DNA of 64,000 nt. It comes from Cladopsammia gracilis. Its lineage: Eukaryota > Cnidaria > Anthozoa > Scleractinia > Dendrophylliidae. This document shows positions 44,438 through 55,636 of this stretch, one piece after another. How positions within the stretch are numbered: the stretch's first letter is position 1; every line of letters begins with the position of its first letter. Made by a program: the position numbers and the translations under genes. The DNA is taken from the NCBI GenBank assembly GCA_022457155.1, contig JAJGOT010000137.1, forward strand, positions 1,057,501 through 1,121,500, read 5' to 3'. Under the pieces are notes generated by a model. That model saw only the letters and a list, made by a program, of their open reading frames with translations, was not told the origin of the DNA and did no database searches.

Positions 44438-44709
44438 ATGAACCATCAGATCAGGTCCTAAACAAATTAGCCAGCGACATTTGTGCAGAATGGCAAAACC
44501 TGGGACGGGAATTGAAAGTTCCACACTCAAAAATTCAAGAAATTTTAGTCAACAATGTGCTATATCCTAATGTGCAAGATAAGGCCTTTCAAGCGCTGAA
44601 GGCTTGGAAGAACCGCGGGAAGTCAGTAACGTACGACGAATTGTGTAGGGCGTTAAACGAACTTGGATTGAATGCGCTGGCAGAGTCACTCCGCACAATG
44701 GAAAGATAA
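44438..44709 (+). CDS. Death domain terminal exon
   Basis: Acceptor TTATTTTATCAG (ending 44437), entry phase 1, stop TAA at 44707-44709. It encodes about 80 residues of Death-domain pattern: NKLASDICAEWQNLGRELKV (helices 1-2 with the EWQNLGREL core), KAFQALKAWKNRGKSVTYDE (the AL-AWKNR helix 5 signature) and LCRALNELGLNALAESL (helix 6). Death domains recruit adaptors by homotypic contact in apoptosis and NF-kB-type signalling. The frame is intact. Its last codons (ALAESLRTMER) and the stop are inside the 109-bp repeat that follows. Confidence 0.9.
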
Positions 44710-45193
44710 CGTCACTTGGATGTTCCAGCCCAGAGCCTGTAAAACAGCTAAAGTGGTATATCAGTATATCATATCATTGAATGCGCTGGCAGAGAGACTC
44801 CGCACAATGTAAAGATAACGTCACTTGGATGTTCCAGCTCAGAGCCTGTAAAACAGCTAAAGTGGTATATCAGTATATCATATCATTGAATGAACTTGCG
44901 GAGTCACTTCGCACAATGTAAAGATAACGTCACTTGGATGTTCCAGCCCGGAGCCTGTAAAACAGCTAAAGTGGTATATCAGTATATCATATCATTGAAT
45001 GAGCTTGCAGAGTCACTCCGCACAATGGAAAGATAACGTCACTTGGATGTTCCAGCCCAGAGCCTGTAAAACAGCTAAAGTGGTATATCAGTATATCATA
45101 TCATTGAATGAACTTGCGGAGTCACTTCGCACAATGGAAAGATAACGTCACTTGGATGTTCTAGCCCAGAGCTAAAACAGCTAAAGTGGTATA
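44668..45193. repeat. 109-bp tandem repeat spanning the end of the gene, five copies
   Basis: CGCACAATG ends at 44700, 44809, 44918, 45027 and 45136, an exact 109-bp period. Each unit holds the last codons, stop and 3' flank (TAACGTCACTTGGATGTTCC, AACAGCTAAAGTGGTATATC). Copies 3-5 carry GAATGARCTTGC in place of GAATGCGCTGGC. Only copy 1 is in frame with the Death domain. Confidence 0.9.
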
Positions 45194-45334
45194 TTATTTA
45201 TATATTGTCCAGAGCATTTTAATGATATTTTATGAATATTTTTACATACAAATTGTACTACCGAAATTTCTTAACAGTATGAGAGATGTTAAACATTTGA
45301 GAAAAATGCACACACTTTTGAATTTGAAAGACAT

Positions 45335-45363
45335 GTTTCGGATACAACCGTATCCATCATCAG
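45335..45363 (-). ncRNA. Hammerhead-ribozyme-like core, minus strand
   Basis: On the minus strand the order is CTGATGA (exact core), T, a perfect stem GGATAC-GGTT-GTATCC, then GAAAC and ATGTC. This is the CUGANGA / stem II / GAAAC layout, with one extra U as at 26687-26715. The A-run and AT repeat next to it suggest the end of a Penelope-like element. Stems I/III were not established. Confidence 0.35.
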
Positions 45364-45385
45364 TTTCGGGATGTTACAAGTTGTG

Positions 45386-45441
<56 letters not shown>
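45386..45441. repeat. A-run and (AT)n microsatellite
   Basis: A run of A followed by about 20 AT units. Confidence 0.95.
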
Positions 45442-45444
<3 letters not shown>

Positions 45445-45664
45445 TACGTGATAGAAAATAATAATAATTATTATCATATGACCCGTACGGCCCTGCGAAC
45501 CTTTTCTTTGCAAAACCATTGATGAAAGTCCCGTATGAGGGCCGTACGCATTTGCGCGAGCGGGGCCGGAAAAAGGCGTACGGCCCTACTACAAAAGCGG
45601 ACGGCCTCGCGCGTTCAAATTTCAAGTAATTTTGTCTCCAAATTGGTCATATGATAAAATGCTT

Positions 45665-45805
45665 ATTGACTAAGTTCGGTCGGGCCGGATGGGAAAATAT
45701 TTGGCTCTCGGTCATGGCGTACGGACCTCGCTGCGCTCTGTCCGTACGCCATGATCTCGAGCCAAATATTTTCCCATCCGGCCCTCCCACTTAGTCAATA
45801 AGTAC
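45665..45805. repeat. Hairpin repeat
   Basis: GGATGGGAAAATATTTGGCT is mirrored by AGCCAAATATTTTCCCATCC, with outer TTGACTAAG / CTTAGTCAA and inner CATGGCGTACGG / CCGTACGCCATG. Confidence 0.8.
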
Positions 45806-45928
45806 ATAGTATTGAACAATGTAGCTAATTACATACATGTATTACATAATCATGACATAATACTGAAGGGGATACAAAACAGGAATTAAACAATGTGGCT
45901 AATTACAAGAAGAAATGTGAAACAACAT

Positions 45929-46215
45929 TCTAAATTCCAATTCGATCTGGATAGAGGACCTGCATGAAAACCAGCTAGGCGGCTGATGTAGACTACGAGC
46001 AGTCTCTCTTTCCCAGTTTAGTCCGTCGAGCGAGAAACGAAAAAACATTAGCGAGCGGATAATGGCCGCGCGAAACTGGGGGCGAGGCATACCGCTCGCT
46101 AATGTCTTTTCGTTTCTCGCACGACGGACTAAGCTGGTAAAGAGAGACTGCTCGTAGTCTCAGCTGATGTGGCTTTCTTATCTAAATATAGTTATTTATT
46201 TTATTTATTTTCTGA
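45929..46215 (+). mobile_element. SINE 3' portion split by a MITE
   Basis: ACATTCTAAATTCCAATTCG to CCAGCTAGGCGGCTGATGT (45929-45989) and GCTGATGTGGC to TATTTATTTTATT (46163-46215) match 39761-39858 of the SINE when the intervening sequence is removed. Confidence 0.75.
45990..46162. mobile_element. AGACTACGAGCAGTC-ended MITE, 8-bp target duplication
   Basis: The ends AGACTACGAGCAGTCTCTCT and AGAGAGACTGCTCGTAGTCT are inverted. GCTGATGT is duplicated (45982-45989, 46163-46170), an 8-bp duplication as for hAT-type elements. The interior is a long palindrome (GTCCGTCGAGCGAGAAACG). Confidence 0.75.
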
Positions 46216-47398
46216 TTGGCCAGTGAATGACGAATTCATAAATAGATTATAGAGTTCGAACCTTTCGCGCTTATTGTAAAAGCTTGGAGGTTCATTTTTT
46301 TAAAATGATGTGATTCATTGTTAGATTTCACGCTTGGTTTACCTGTAAATAGATTGTTATTTGATTTATTAAAAATAAAACGTGTGAGCATTTTTGAAAC
46401 CATTGAAGCGTTTCGTGTACACGAGGGCGCGCAGTGTACCGTGACGGCCTCAGCAAAATTTTGTTAAGATTTTATAAACAAAAAATCGTATAAACTACTG
46501 TTGCATTTCGTGATTTATGGTCACTCTTGATGTTTTGAAAGTTCTCAAATTATACTCGTCAAAGCGGCTCGTGCAATTTCGAGAGCTTTTAAAGACCCAG
46601 TATTGCCCAATATGCATTGCGCACTGCGAGTTTCGGCGGCCATTTTCTTGATGTTGAAAAATCCGGTTGGTCTTGTATCTCTTTGAAATCCGTTTGCATC
46701 GGCGATCTCAGACGTCAAACGTTGCTCGTAGCCGTTTATTCAAGTAGCTTATTTATCAGACAACACTTCAGAAGGGGTTTTTTTTGTTGATTTTCTTCAA
46801 CGTTTTGCCCGAACCTGTTCAAAATACAAGTGAAGGTGCGCAAGGGGTCATGGTCAATCCCTCGAGAGGAATGCCCATAAATCACGAAATGCACTCGCGC
46901 GTGTTCATACGATTGACAATACATATCTCAACGCACGGACGCTAACCTGGTCATTATTAGTCTGGGCTCATATCCACCCTTGATAATATGACTACAATTT
47001 GGGTCTGCAACGATTTGTACTGCGCATGATAATTTAGTCCCCTGCCTATTTTGGGTGGGCTACTACTTATTAACTCATAAACGAGAGGTTTATCAGTAAA
47101 ATTTGGATAACAATGACTCTCAACCAACCGCTGATAACCTAAGCATATTTGTACAAGCCATATAGTTCAGGAGAACTCTCCTATTATATTATCGGCTAAA
47201 CAAAATAATATATCACCATTCTCAACCAAAACTGACACTCGAGAGAGCAGTTTGACAATTTTGTTCGCACTTCTGGATTTCTGCCCTATAACTAGGCACA
47301 AAATCGTTATCTCAGTTTATTTATGGACGCCTTTTGGCTATCAGTAGTCATTCAAATGCGGAAGACATAACATGCGCAGTAGGAACTACTCCAGCACG
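46216..47398. other. Non-coding, no gene seen
   Basis: No supported open frame. Moderately AT-rich unique-looking DNA. Confidence 0.4.
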
Positions 47399-48143
47399 AA
47401 CTACCGGGGTTTCGTTTAAGATTACTACCGGGATTTTGTTTAAGATTACTACCGGGATTTTGTTTAAGAGTACTACCGGGGTTTTGTTTAAGAGTACTAC
47501 CGGGGTTTTGTTTAAGAGTACTACCGAGGTTTTGTTTAAGAGTACTACCGGGGTTTTGTTTAAGAGTACTACCGGGGTTTTGTTTAAGAGTACTACCGAG
47601 GTTTTGTTTAAGAGTACTACCGGGGTTTTGTTTAAGAGTACTACCGGGGTTTTGTTTAAGATTACTACCGGGATTTTGTTTAAGAGTACTACCGGGGTTT
47701 TGTTTAAGAGTACTACCGGGGTTTTGTTTAAGAGTACTACCGGGGTTTTATTTAAGAGTACTACCGGGGTTTTGTTTAAGAGTACTACCGGGGTTTTGTT
47801 TAAGAGTACTACCGGGGTTTTGTTTAAGAGTACTACCGGGGTTTTGTTTAAGAGTACTACCGGGATTTTGTTTAAGAGTACTACCGGGGTTTTGTTTAAG
47901 AGTACTACCGGGGTTTTGTTTAAGAGTACTACCGGGGTTTTATTTAAGAGTACTACCGGGATTTTGTTTAAGAGTACTACCGGGGTTTTGTTTAAGAGTA
48001 CTACCGAGGTTTTGTTTAAGAGTACTACCGGGGTTTTGTTTAAGAGTACTACCGGGGTTTTGTTTAAGAGTACTGCCGGGGTTTTGTTTAAGAGTATTAC
48101 CGGGGTTTTGTTTAAGAGTACTGCCGGGGTTTTGTTTAAGAGT
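47399..48143. repeat. 24-bp minisatellite, about 31 copies
   Basis: Units contain ACTACCGGGGTTTTG then TTTAAGAGT, with a few variants (GGGATTTTG, GAGGTTTTG, GCCGGGG). Because 24 is a multiple of 3, all frames without stops stay open: one plus frame reads FKSTTGVL again and again over 294 codons (47334-48218). No start context, splice site or relative suggests a gene. Confidence 0.95.
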
Positions 48144-48664
48144 CGGTATATGTATAACAGTCACTACCATATACTTATTCTGATCTTATACTGCTTGTAT
48201 AAAAAAAAAATACTATAAAAATGCACAGGGAAAACATGATCTTTCCCCACGGTCAGAATAATTGTTTAGGATGGGTCTCCGTGGCTGATTTCTTTTTCGT
48301 AAACGGTCGATGCCATCATTAGTGACCAAGCCTTTTGTAATGACCGATGCCATTTCTGCTCTAGTTTATGCCTGGGTTGGGACGAAAGTAGGCTATTATT
48401 ATTAGATAAAATTGGGCCTAGGTAGACGCGCGTATCGCCTTTCTCGCGTGGGGTGATTTTCACACGCGCTCGCGTTTCGCTCGCTCTACTATCCCTGAGG
48501 AAAAAGGAGGGACTACTCGTAGTCTAGGGCCTAGGTAAAGCGATTATTACACCTAAGCAAGATCCACTTTTTGGTTAGATATAGCCAGTAGGGTCACCCG
48601 TTGTACATGAATCATTACGAAAAACAGCTTTCATATTTTTTTTATTTTTTCGGCGAGTCACCAG
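48144..48664. other. Non-coding repeat-rich DNA
   Basis: A GACTACTCGTAGTCTA palindrome at about 48511 is related to the AGACTACGAGCAGTC MITE family. Nothing coding. Confidence 0.4.
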
Positions 48665-48740
48665 TGGTGTAGTGATGAAGCCGGGAGGCATGTTAGCATG
48701 CAAGGGGTCTGTGTTCGATTCTAAGCAGTTAACTGCAATT
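48665..48740 (+). mobile_element. Second tRNA-like SINE head
   Basis: A-box-like TGGTGTAGTGATGAAGC (48665-48681) and B-box-like GTGTTCGATTC (48711-48721), about 30 bp apart, on a tRNA-like body. More diverged than 39598-39880; no tRNA acceptor stem is visible. Confidence 0.5.
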
Positions 48741-49025
48741 TTTCCCTCTTGATAGAAAACATTTTCTATGACTGGTGAAATATTTTCTAAGTGTCGCTAA
48801 AATAGCATCGACCGTTTACGGAAGGAAAATGTGCGTTTCTGTGCTTCAACATTATCAAAATTGTTCCGTACTCGGATTCCACGATGTTTTTCACGAATTA
48901 CGAGAGGAATAGGTGCAATATTTTGAATGGGCAGAAAATGTCCAAAAGAAACGCGCCCTAAGTCTAATTATGTTTCGATCAGCTATCTCGCACTGATGAG
49001 CCCTAAGGAGAGCGAAACAGCTGTC
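48741..49025. other. Non-coding, dispersed repeat
   Basis: Ends with CTATCTCGCACTGATGAGCC (near 48981), related to 360-380. No gene. Confidence 0.4.

Positions 49026-49094
<69 letters not shown>
49026..49094. repeat. (TAA)n microsatellite
   Basis: About 22 TAA units; a TGTCTTTATTTC follows, as at LINE 3' tails, so it may mark a minus-strand LINE end (49095 to about 49340), which I could not confirm. Confidence 0.95.
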
Positions 49095-49096
<2 letters not shown>

Positions 49097-49471
49097 GTCT
49101 TTATTTCTTATTTTAAAAACTACATATCCTATGTTACATATTTTTACACCAGGAAGAGAAATTAAATAAAATCGTATAATGAAATCGTATCTCCTTACAT
49201 ATTGAGTTTGTATCTATGGATAAGTCTTCTGATAAACGTATTCTTAAAAAGTTCTGTATTAATAAGTGTGCGAGCCTGTGAGTGCTTTCTATAATTTTGA
49301 GCGCTGAACATGTCAGACGGTCTGGCTTAAACCGCATTGTTGTGTTGCTAGAGTGCGCTTACAACTATGATCCATTTTCCAATGTCTACGCGCTTAGCAT
49401 TACTTGACGTAGTACTGAGTCAGTGGTCCTGATGGGGTCATCAAATCATTGTTTTTAAGTTTATTATCAGG

Positions 49472-49685
49472 TAGACTGTGAGCAGTCTCTCTCTTTTCCG
49501 AATTCTTTTCCGAATAATACAACGGCTGAGGGCGAAGCGAGCGACGAGCCGCTTGGAACGCGGGCGCCGTACTTTATGCTCCTCCTCTCCAATCCCTCGT
49601 CGTTGTTAGCCCTAATTTGCATAATTGTAACACAATCGCTCGCACCAACGATCTGGAGTACAAAAGACCGACTGCTCGCAGTCTA
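49472..49685. repeat. TAGACTGTGAGCAGTC-ended MITE
   Basis: TAGACTGTGAGCAGTC at the left is mirrored by GACTGCTCGCAGTCTA. Same family as 45990-46162. The remaining DNA to 49966 shows nothing coding. Confidence 0.65.
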
Positions 49686-49966
49686 GGTATCGGGGAACCC
49701 CAAACATCACTTTTCATGCCTTTTAGAAGATGAACATGGCGCCTTTTAGTGTACCTCACATCTTTGTCGAAAAACCGTGTCTCCGATTTTTATCTCAGTT
49801 TGTTTTTGTTCAAACTTTATGGGTAGTTAAATGCGGAGGAATAGATGTCTTCCGAACTTGAAAATTTAATTGCATGCAGCAGAAAACAAAGCAGACAAGT
49901 TATCAAAATTCCTCGACACGAGTTTTTGACAAAGGCGTTAGGCACTCGGCGGGTGAGTTGACACAA

Positions 49967-50679
49967 GGCTGGTGCTTTTCGAATGCATACTTCCGTGCCA
50001 GATAAATATAAAATATAATACACGTTATGAAATTTGCGCTTAGGGATTTTCACGTGGCAACCTCACATTGCAGCCCTGTTTTCCATTCAGTTTTTGCATT
50101 TACGTTTTGCCCTTCGCTTCGCGGTCAACAGAGTGGATTACGACGCGGCTTATGGCTCATAGCTCAAATGCTGTGACGGAAAAGTCAGCAAAGCTTCACC
50201 TAAAACGTTCAAAGTACAGGTTGACAGGTAAGGCAACATCGTTGTACTTCACGTCCGTGTTATCTAAAGATTTCTTACTGTATGATTTATTTCATATATA
50301 TTATTTCATATTTATGTAAACACACGTACGCGTTTTCATTTGAAAACAAATATTTTTTTTCTGCGTTTTCGCCTTCCGTCCACACGTAAACGCGATTAAA
50401 AAAAACGCACTGAAAACGGAGATTGTCAAAACTGCTGTCCAAAGTGGAGATTTTTGAAAACGGAGATTTATCGTTTAAGTGTCAACAGTCACCTGAAAAA
50501 GGCATGACGTCAAATGTATCGCAGGCTAGGCTTAAGGTGGCTCGCAGCTATTTAATGGCGCGGAGGCTCCCTTTTATAAATCGATTTTTCGGCATATAAG
50601 CGTTAATATAACCGGAAAAGATCGAAGCTCCCAGCAAAAACTATAAGCAAAGAAAGAACAAAATGTTTATAGTGCGTAA
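49967..50679. repeat. Segmental duplication copy B, left part
   Basis: Matches 467 to about 1142 in the same orientation, up to TTTATAGTG(A/C)GTAA, where copy A continues directly into AACTGAATTGAGAGCG and copy B is interrupted. Confidence 0.85.
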
Positions 50680-50934
50680 TTTGTGAATTTCAAGAAATTC
50701 AAGTTTGTTCGACTTGTGAAAAGACTACCGATTTTTTTTCTGGTATTTTTAAGTATGATAACATTCAGTATATGTACAAACGGCCTTACCTATTATAGTT
50801 TCCTGTGTACAGTCTCGACGAAACTCGGCGAATTTGGGTCGTCAAGTTTGCTACTTCACGTCTTCTTTTTTTCTAAATGCTTTGAAAACCCCTCGTGTTT
50901 CGTAAATTATTAAAAGTTGCCGCATTCTGGGATT

Positions 50935-51378
50935 GGCCGTTTTTATGCTAGAGACGTTAAAGTCGTCTAAACGCAATTAACGTCTCAGACGTTAAATGCG
51001 TCTGGTATAAAAACGGGACGCATTAAAGTAGATGGCCAGAGAGAAAAACACGAGATTTTCTAAAAAAAAACTGTTTTCAGAAGTAACTGGACACGACTAA
51101 AGTCGTCCCCAAATAAATGTTAAGAGCACGAATATACAAATTGGGCTAAATTCGTCCTCGTTAAGGCTGTCCCGTTTTTATACTAGACGTATTTAACGTC
51201 TGAGACGTTAAAGTCGTCTGTTAAGTGCGTCTGAACGACGCACTTAAAAGAAGACGTTAAAGTAGTCAGACGTTAAATCCGTCTGGCTTATTTTCCGTTT
51301 TTATACTAGACGCTAAAGTCGTCTCGAGACGACTTTAACGTCTCAGACGATGTTAACGTCTGTAGCATAAAAACGGCC
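50935..51378. mobile_element. MITE made of GACGTTAA repeats
   Basis: The ends GGCCGTTTTTATGCTAGA and TAGCATAAAAACGGCC are inverted; ATT flanks both. The interior repeats ACGTCTCAGACGTTAA, TTAAAGTCGTC and GTCTGGTATAAAAAC-like blocks in both orientations. Confidence 0.75.
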
Positions 51379-52015
51379 ATTATCTGCCACTTGGGAATCA
51401 CCGATCATCGTTAATACAATATTCCAATTGCACGATGGCTTCCTAAGCTGGAAAATCAAGCCGCGTTATTGTGAGTGTTGTTGTCGGTTGTTGCAATGGA
51501 ATATTTGCAGGCAAGGAAAAGAAATACGGCTTTGAAGATGGCCACCTTCAAGTCACAGTTTTTTTCAGGCTGTTGTAATTGTATCTAGAATATAAAGAAC
51601 CAAAAAATGTTCAACTACTGACTTACTTTGGCGAAAACAAAATTTAAAAAGCCAAAAATACGGTGTTTGATGCTGAGCATGCCACCTGGAACATTGGCAT
51701 TGTTTATAGTCAATGACTTAAAAGTCGCATTATATATGCCTGCTATTTACAGAGTACTTAGTCCTTGACTGTACATTGCAACTCCTTCTACGTACGTCTC
51801 TGTGCCAAGTGACTGGAAGCAAGGGGAGTCGCTGAGCTGTTTGTTAGAAAACGCACACACAGGATTAGGTGATAAGAAGGTACTGTATATGTGAATAGAT
51901 ACCCTATACCTTGCAGGACGGACATAAAAGATAATTGCTAAGAATTACCTCACATCAATTTAATTTAACTGCGAAGAGTCAATATGCTACTACCTGATAT
52001 TACTAACCAGGCATA
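51379..52015. other. Non-coding, no feature seen
   Basis: No supported coding or structural element was noticed. Confidence 0.35.
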
Positions 52016-52205
52016 TCTCATCAATGAAATCAATGACATCAATGTGTAATCGATGACTAATCAATGGGTAATCAGTTGATTAGTCATTGATTATTGCCGA
52101 TGATCAATGGGTAATTGATGAGTAATCGATAGGCCACAAAATTTTCAGTCATTGATTACTTATCGATTGCATTGATTGGTCATTGATTGCATTGATTACT
52201 CATCA
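52016..52205. repeat. ATCAATG/CATTGAT repeat block
   Basis: Dense degenerate words such as TCAATGACATCAATG, TGATTAGTCATTGATTA and GATGAGTAATCGAT in both orientations; related to 44029-44094. Confidence 0.65.
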
Positions 52206-53720
52206 ATATTTCAGTTGCCTTCCATTCAAAGGCCAAAAAATCGGAACTTGTCGATCCTTTTAATGCCGCTCACCACACCTCTGGTAGACCAAGCTGCATG
52301 AAAGTGAGACTGCCAGTTGCAACGCTGCCATCTACTGCAGCTGCTTACGACGGCAGTATTCCAAAGTTCAAGCAGTTTTTCTTTGTAAATACACAGCTAC
52401 CGCAGGAAATATCACGCCACGTAGCTTCTTGATACGCATAAGGCTCAGCATCTTTATAGCAAGGGGCTGGTCGTTTATTACCTGTGAGGGGGGGGAGGGG
52501 GCATTTTGCTGGGGGGTCATTTTCAAAATCTTGATTGTTTTGGGGGGGGGTCATTTTCAGAAAAAGGAAGCATTACCTGGGGGGTCATTTTAATAACTCT
52601 TATGAGAAGTGGAATTTTAAGACAGAGCTCCGTCCTGCGTCGTGCTTTTAAAATCAACTATCAGGCTGCAAGTTTAAAACAGTGCCTTCAAAAAGGCATG
52701 GAATAGCAACCAACGTATACGCAATTTCACTACACTGTCTCTTTACGAGATGCTAGACGTTATAGCTCCAAAAAGCAGCAGCAAAACGACCTTCAAAAGA
52801 AACACAACCATTTCAGGATCGAAAAAAACATCTGGCTATTGGACAAATAAGAGCCAATAAGAAGCCAGAATTTTGGATCCTCACAACGGGATACAATGAG
52901 TATAAAACCGTCAAACTTCCAACAAACTACGGAATGCTATCAGTTTTTACTGCCATTCCACTGAGACCTTTAACAAAGAAACAACTGACGAGATTCACTA
53001 TAGAATTGAAACTGCAGTCTTGTTCAAGGTGATTCCGTAGTATTGCATTGCGCATCACTACTGCGCATAATAAATTGCGTCATTTGCGCGTGCAGGAGCG
53101 CGTGCGCACTCCGAAGCAAGAGAGTTTCCTTTGAGGATTCAGTTTCCTCAGTAAATAAGTGTTAGTTTTCTCCTAAGCGAGCATGGTGACCTATCTTTTT
53201 TATTGCACGTATTTGAAGAAAATACTTCTCTCCATTATATATCCATATTTGAAGAATATTTCTTTAGTAGATTTTGAAATATTCTCATGAAATCACTTTT
53301 ACAATCTAGTTTTTAGCGTTTCACTGGGAGCGTGCGGTTGCTGAAATTGGCGGCCCTATTATTTTATGTTTCTCTTTTTCGGTAACTTTAAGGCTTTTCA
53401 CGATGACATTGTTCTGCTATTATAATAATAATACTAATTTTTCATTGCTAATTATTACTTTCTGGAAAGAATGGTTGCCTCTCGCTCAAGGCTTGGATTT
53501 TCAATATTGCCGTCACGAGCTAGCAAATAAGCAATATATTACAGCGCTACAACTTGAAAACGGGCATGGTGACCCCCTCTTTTTATTGTATTTTTCTGAT
53601 GCACTAGACGTGATAAATAGCTGTGCAAAGTTTTAGAAAATTTTCATTACAACTTCTTTTTCGATGGAATCACCTTAAGAATGGAAAACTTAACACTTTC
53701 AAAAGACGGCATGCTACTAC

Positions 53721-54840
53721 TTGACCCCGGCATCCACATCAGGCCAAAAAGAGCTTGACAAAGAAGAAAACAAGCTGTTAGAATCCGCTGATGACGAGCT
53801 GGAGATCGGCCAACGTTCACCGATCAGAAAACGCCATCAGAACGGCCAACGTTCGCCGATCAGAAAACGCCGCCACGAGCCGAGAGAACAGAAAGGACGC
53901 GGAGCAGAAACTCATCGGAGCACTCACACGCTTCCACTATCGGAAGATAGAACGAAGCAAGATTAAACTCAGCAAAACTCAGCAAAGAGCTAAGAACGTT
54001 TCCAAAGGAAAGAAGACAAACAATGAGAAACTCATTAAAAACAGGCCGCTTGAGGCCAAAGACACTAATTCCGAGGCACACAAAGATGTAATTAGTTTAG
54101 CGGAAACGCTTGCAAAGAAGATCGAAAAGATCGATCAAATGATGAAAGCAATGGAAAAGAACAACAAAATAAGTGAAAGATATCCCTGTCTGTTCTCTGA
54201 CTGTGCCGAAAAGTTGAGGGAAACAAAAAAGCGCAAATCCATTAACAAAAGACATAAAGTGAGAAGAACTTGAAAAACAGGAGACAATATACAATTGAGA
54301 ATACAAACCAGAAATTCATAAAAAAAACCTCTCATATTACAAAATGTCAACTGACGAGATAAATTTATTATCAAAGGGGCTAAACTTTATCCCTACGCCG
54401 ATTCTAGCAGAGAATCGCGTTAGGCGACAACTGCTAAAAGTGTATCGACAATTTGCGAGACGAATGCGTCTCAAATACATCTATCACGGCCAGAACAATA
54501 AACTGCACCCCTTCTACGTTAAATCAACTGGGAACCACCTGTACATCCATCAGTTACCCTAGAAACCTTCCTAGAGGAAGTTAAAACAGAACTCGCAGAA
54601 GTTCAAATTAAAAAGCCAAAAAACAATCTGCCATACAATGAACGCAAAGCAATCCTTGCGTTAAAAACAAACTCTGAAATAACGGCATTGATATGGTTGT
54701 GTACCACAAATTCTGTCAGACGCGAACTGGAACACTCAAGCAGGACATTGGTTTGCATAATTTTTGGAGCCGACGGCGACTCAGCTTTCCAGTGTGTTCA
54801 GATCAAAACCGCAAAGAATACAACTTGTCAAGTAACTGAG
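53721..54840 (+). pseudogene. Penelope-like retroelement ORF, N-terminal part, frameshifted
   Basis: The plus-strand frames give a basic N-terminus (53791-54273), then from 54344 LLSKGLNFIPTPILAENR and RRQLLKVYRQFARRMRLKYI. The frame shifts near 54525 (around AAATCAACTGGG); the next frame has LETFLEEVKTELAEVQIKKP and NNLPYNERKAIL. SKGLNF-PTP and YNERKAI are typical of Penelope-like elements upstream of the RT. The RT itself is not present: sequence becomes unrecognisable after about 54690. Confidence 0.6.
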
Positions 54841-55002
54841 TGAATACATATTCATAGTACTAAGTTTAGCATGCAAATCAACAATCAGTAGTACTTCCGA
54901 TCGTACAAAACGATTGTTCGTGCAATGGTTCAGTGGTAGGCTGCAGTGAATTGAGTAATGTAACAGCCGTGAAAAATAAACACCGATCTTTTAACACTAC
55001 TT

Positions 55003-55428
55003 TAAAGGGAACCTCCATTGTCAGAACAAATTGACGTTAAACTGTTGGAAATAAAGTCGAAATTTAAAATTTTTAAAAAGCAGGTGCAAATATAATTTTA
55101 GTGTACAAATAAAATGGATATAAATATCGCCTATTTTCGCTTTCAAATTTCCCGCGCGCCGCCATTTTGAATATTTGTGACGTGTTACGGTTGTCGCTAT
55201 TGTTAAGAATCGAAGTTCTTTTGTATGCAACAATAAGACAACCGTAACACGTCATAAATATTCAAAATGGCAGCGCGCGGGAAATTTGAAAGCGAAAATA
55301 GGCGATATTCATATCCATTTTTTTGTACACTAAAATTATATTTGCACCTACTTTTTAAAAATTTTTAATTTAGACTTTATTTCCAACAATTTAACGTCAA
55401 TTTGTTATAACAATGGAGGTTCCCTTTA
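55003..55428. repeat. Palindromic MITE nested in the TIR element
   Basis: TAAAGGGAACCTCCATTG is mirrored by CAATGGAGGTTCCCTTTA; the arms are about 190 bp (AATTTCCCGCGCGC and GCGCGCGGGAAATT inside). Confidence 0.8.
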
Positions 55429-55636
55429 GTATTAAAGCATGTGGTGAACTTCGGCTCAATTTCTAGCTAAAATATTCGGATTGCGGGGAGGGGGGTCACT
55501 TTCACAATATGTTAAATTTATGGGGGGTCATTTTCAAAGAATTAGGATGAAGTGGGGGGTCGGCTTGAAAATCTTCTAAGCTTTCTCAAAATGGCCGGAC
55601 CCCCCTCGCAGGTAATAAACGACCAGCCCCTTAGAG

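Larger units (their letters stand above)
52463..55636. mobile_element. 3.2-kb TIR element containing a Penelope-like fragment
   Basis: The ends AGGGGCTGGTCGTTTATTAC and GTAATAAACGACCAGCCCCT are inverted, followed inward by G-rich GGGGGGTCATTTTC blocks in both arms. Flanks TATAGCA (left) and TAGAGCA (right) fit a 7-8 bp duplication with one mismatch, as for hAT elements. No transposase is recognised. It interrupts a coding frame at 55637. Confidence 0.65.

Noticed and set aside
47399..48143. CRISPR-like array
   Set aside because: Units are contiguous with no unique spacers; it is a minisatellite in an animal genome.
47334..48218. 294-codon plus-strand open frame
   Set aside because: It is the read-through of the 24-bp minisatellite; a unit length divisible by three keeps it open. 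No start context, splice sites or domain.
52214..52431. Plus-strand open segment after an AG at about 52214 (KKSELVDPFNAAHHTSGRPS and on)
   Set aside because: Coding-like, but no partner exon, no recognised domain, and it overlaps opposite-strand sequence where the broken SMP exon might continue. Cannot be decided.
53403..53636. 77-codon plus frame
   Set aside because: No domain or splice support; lies inside a TIR element.
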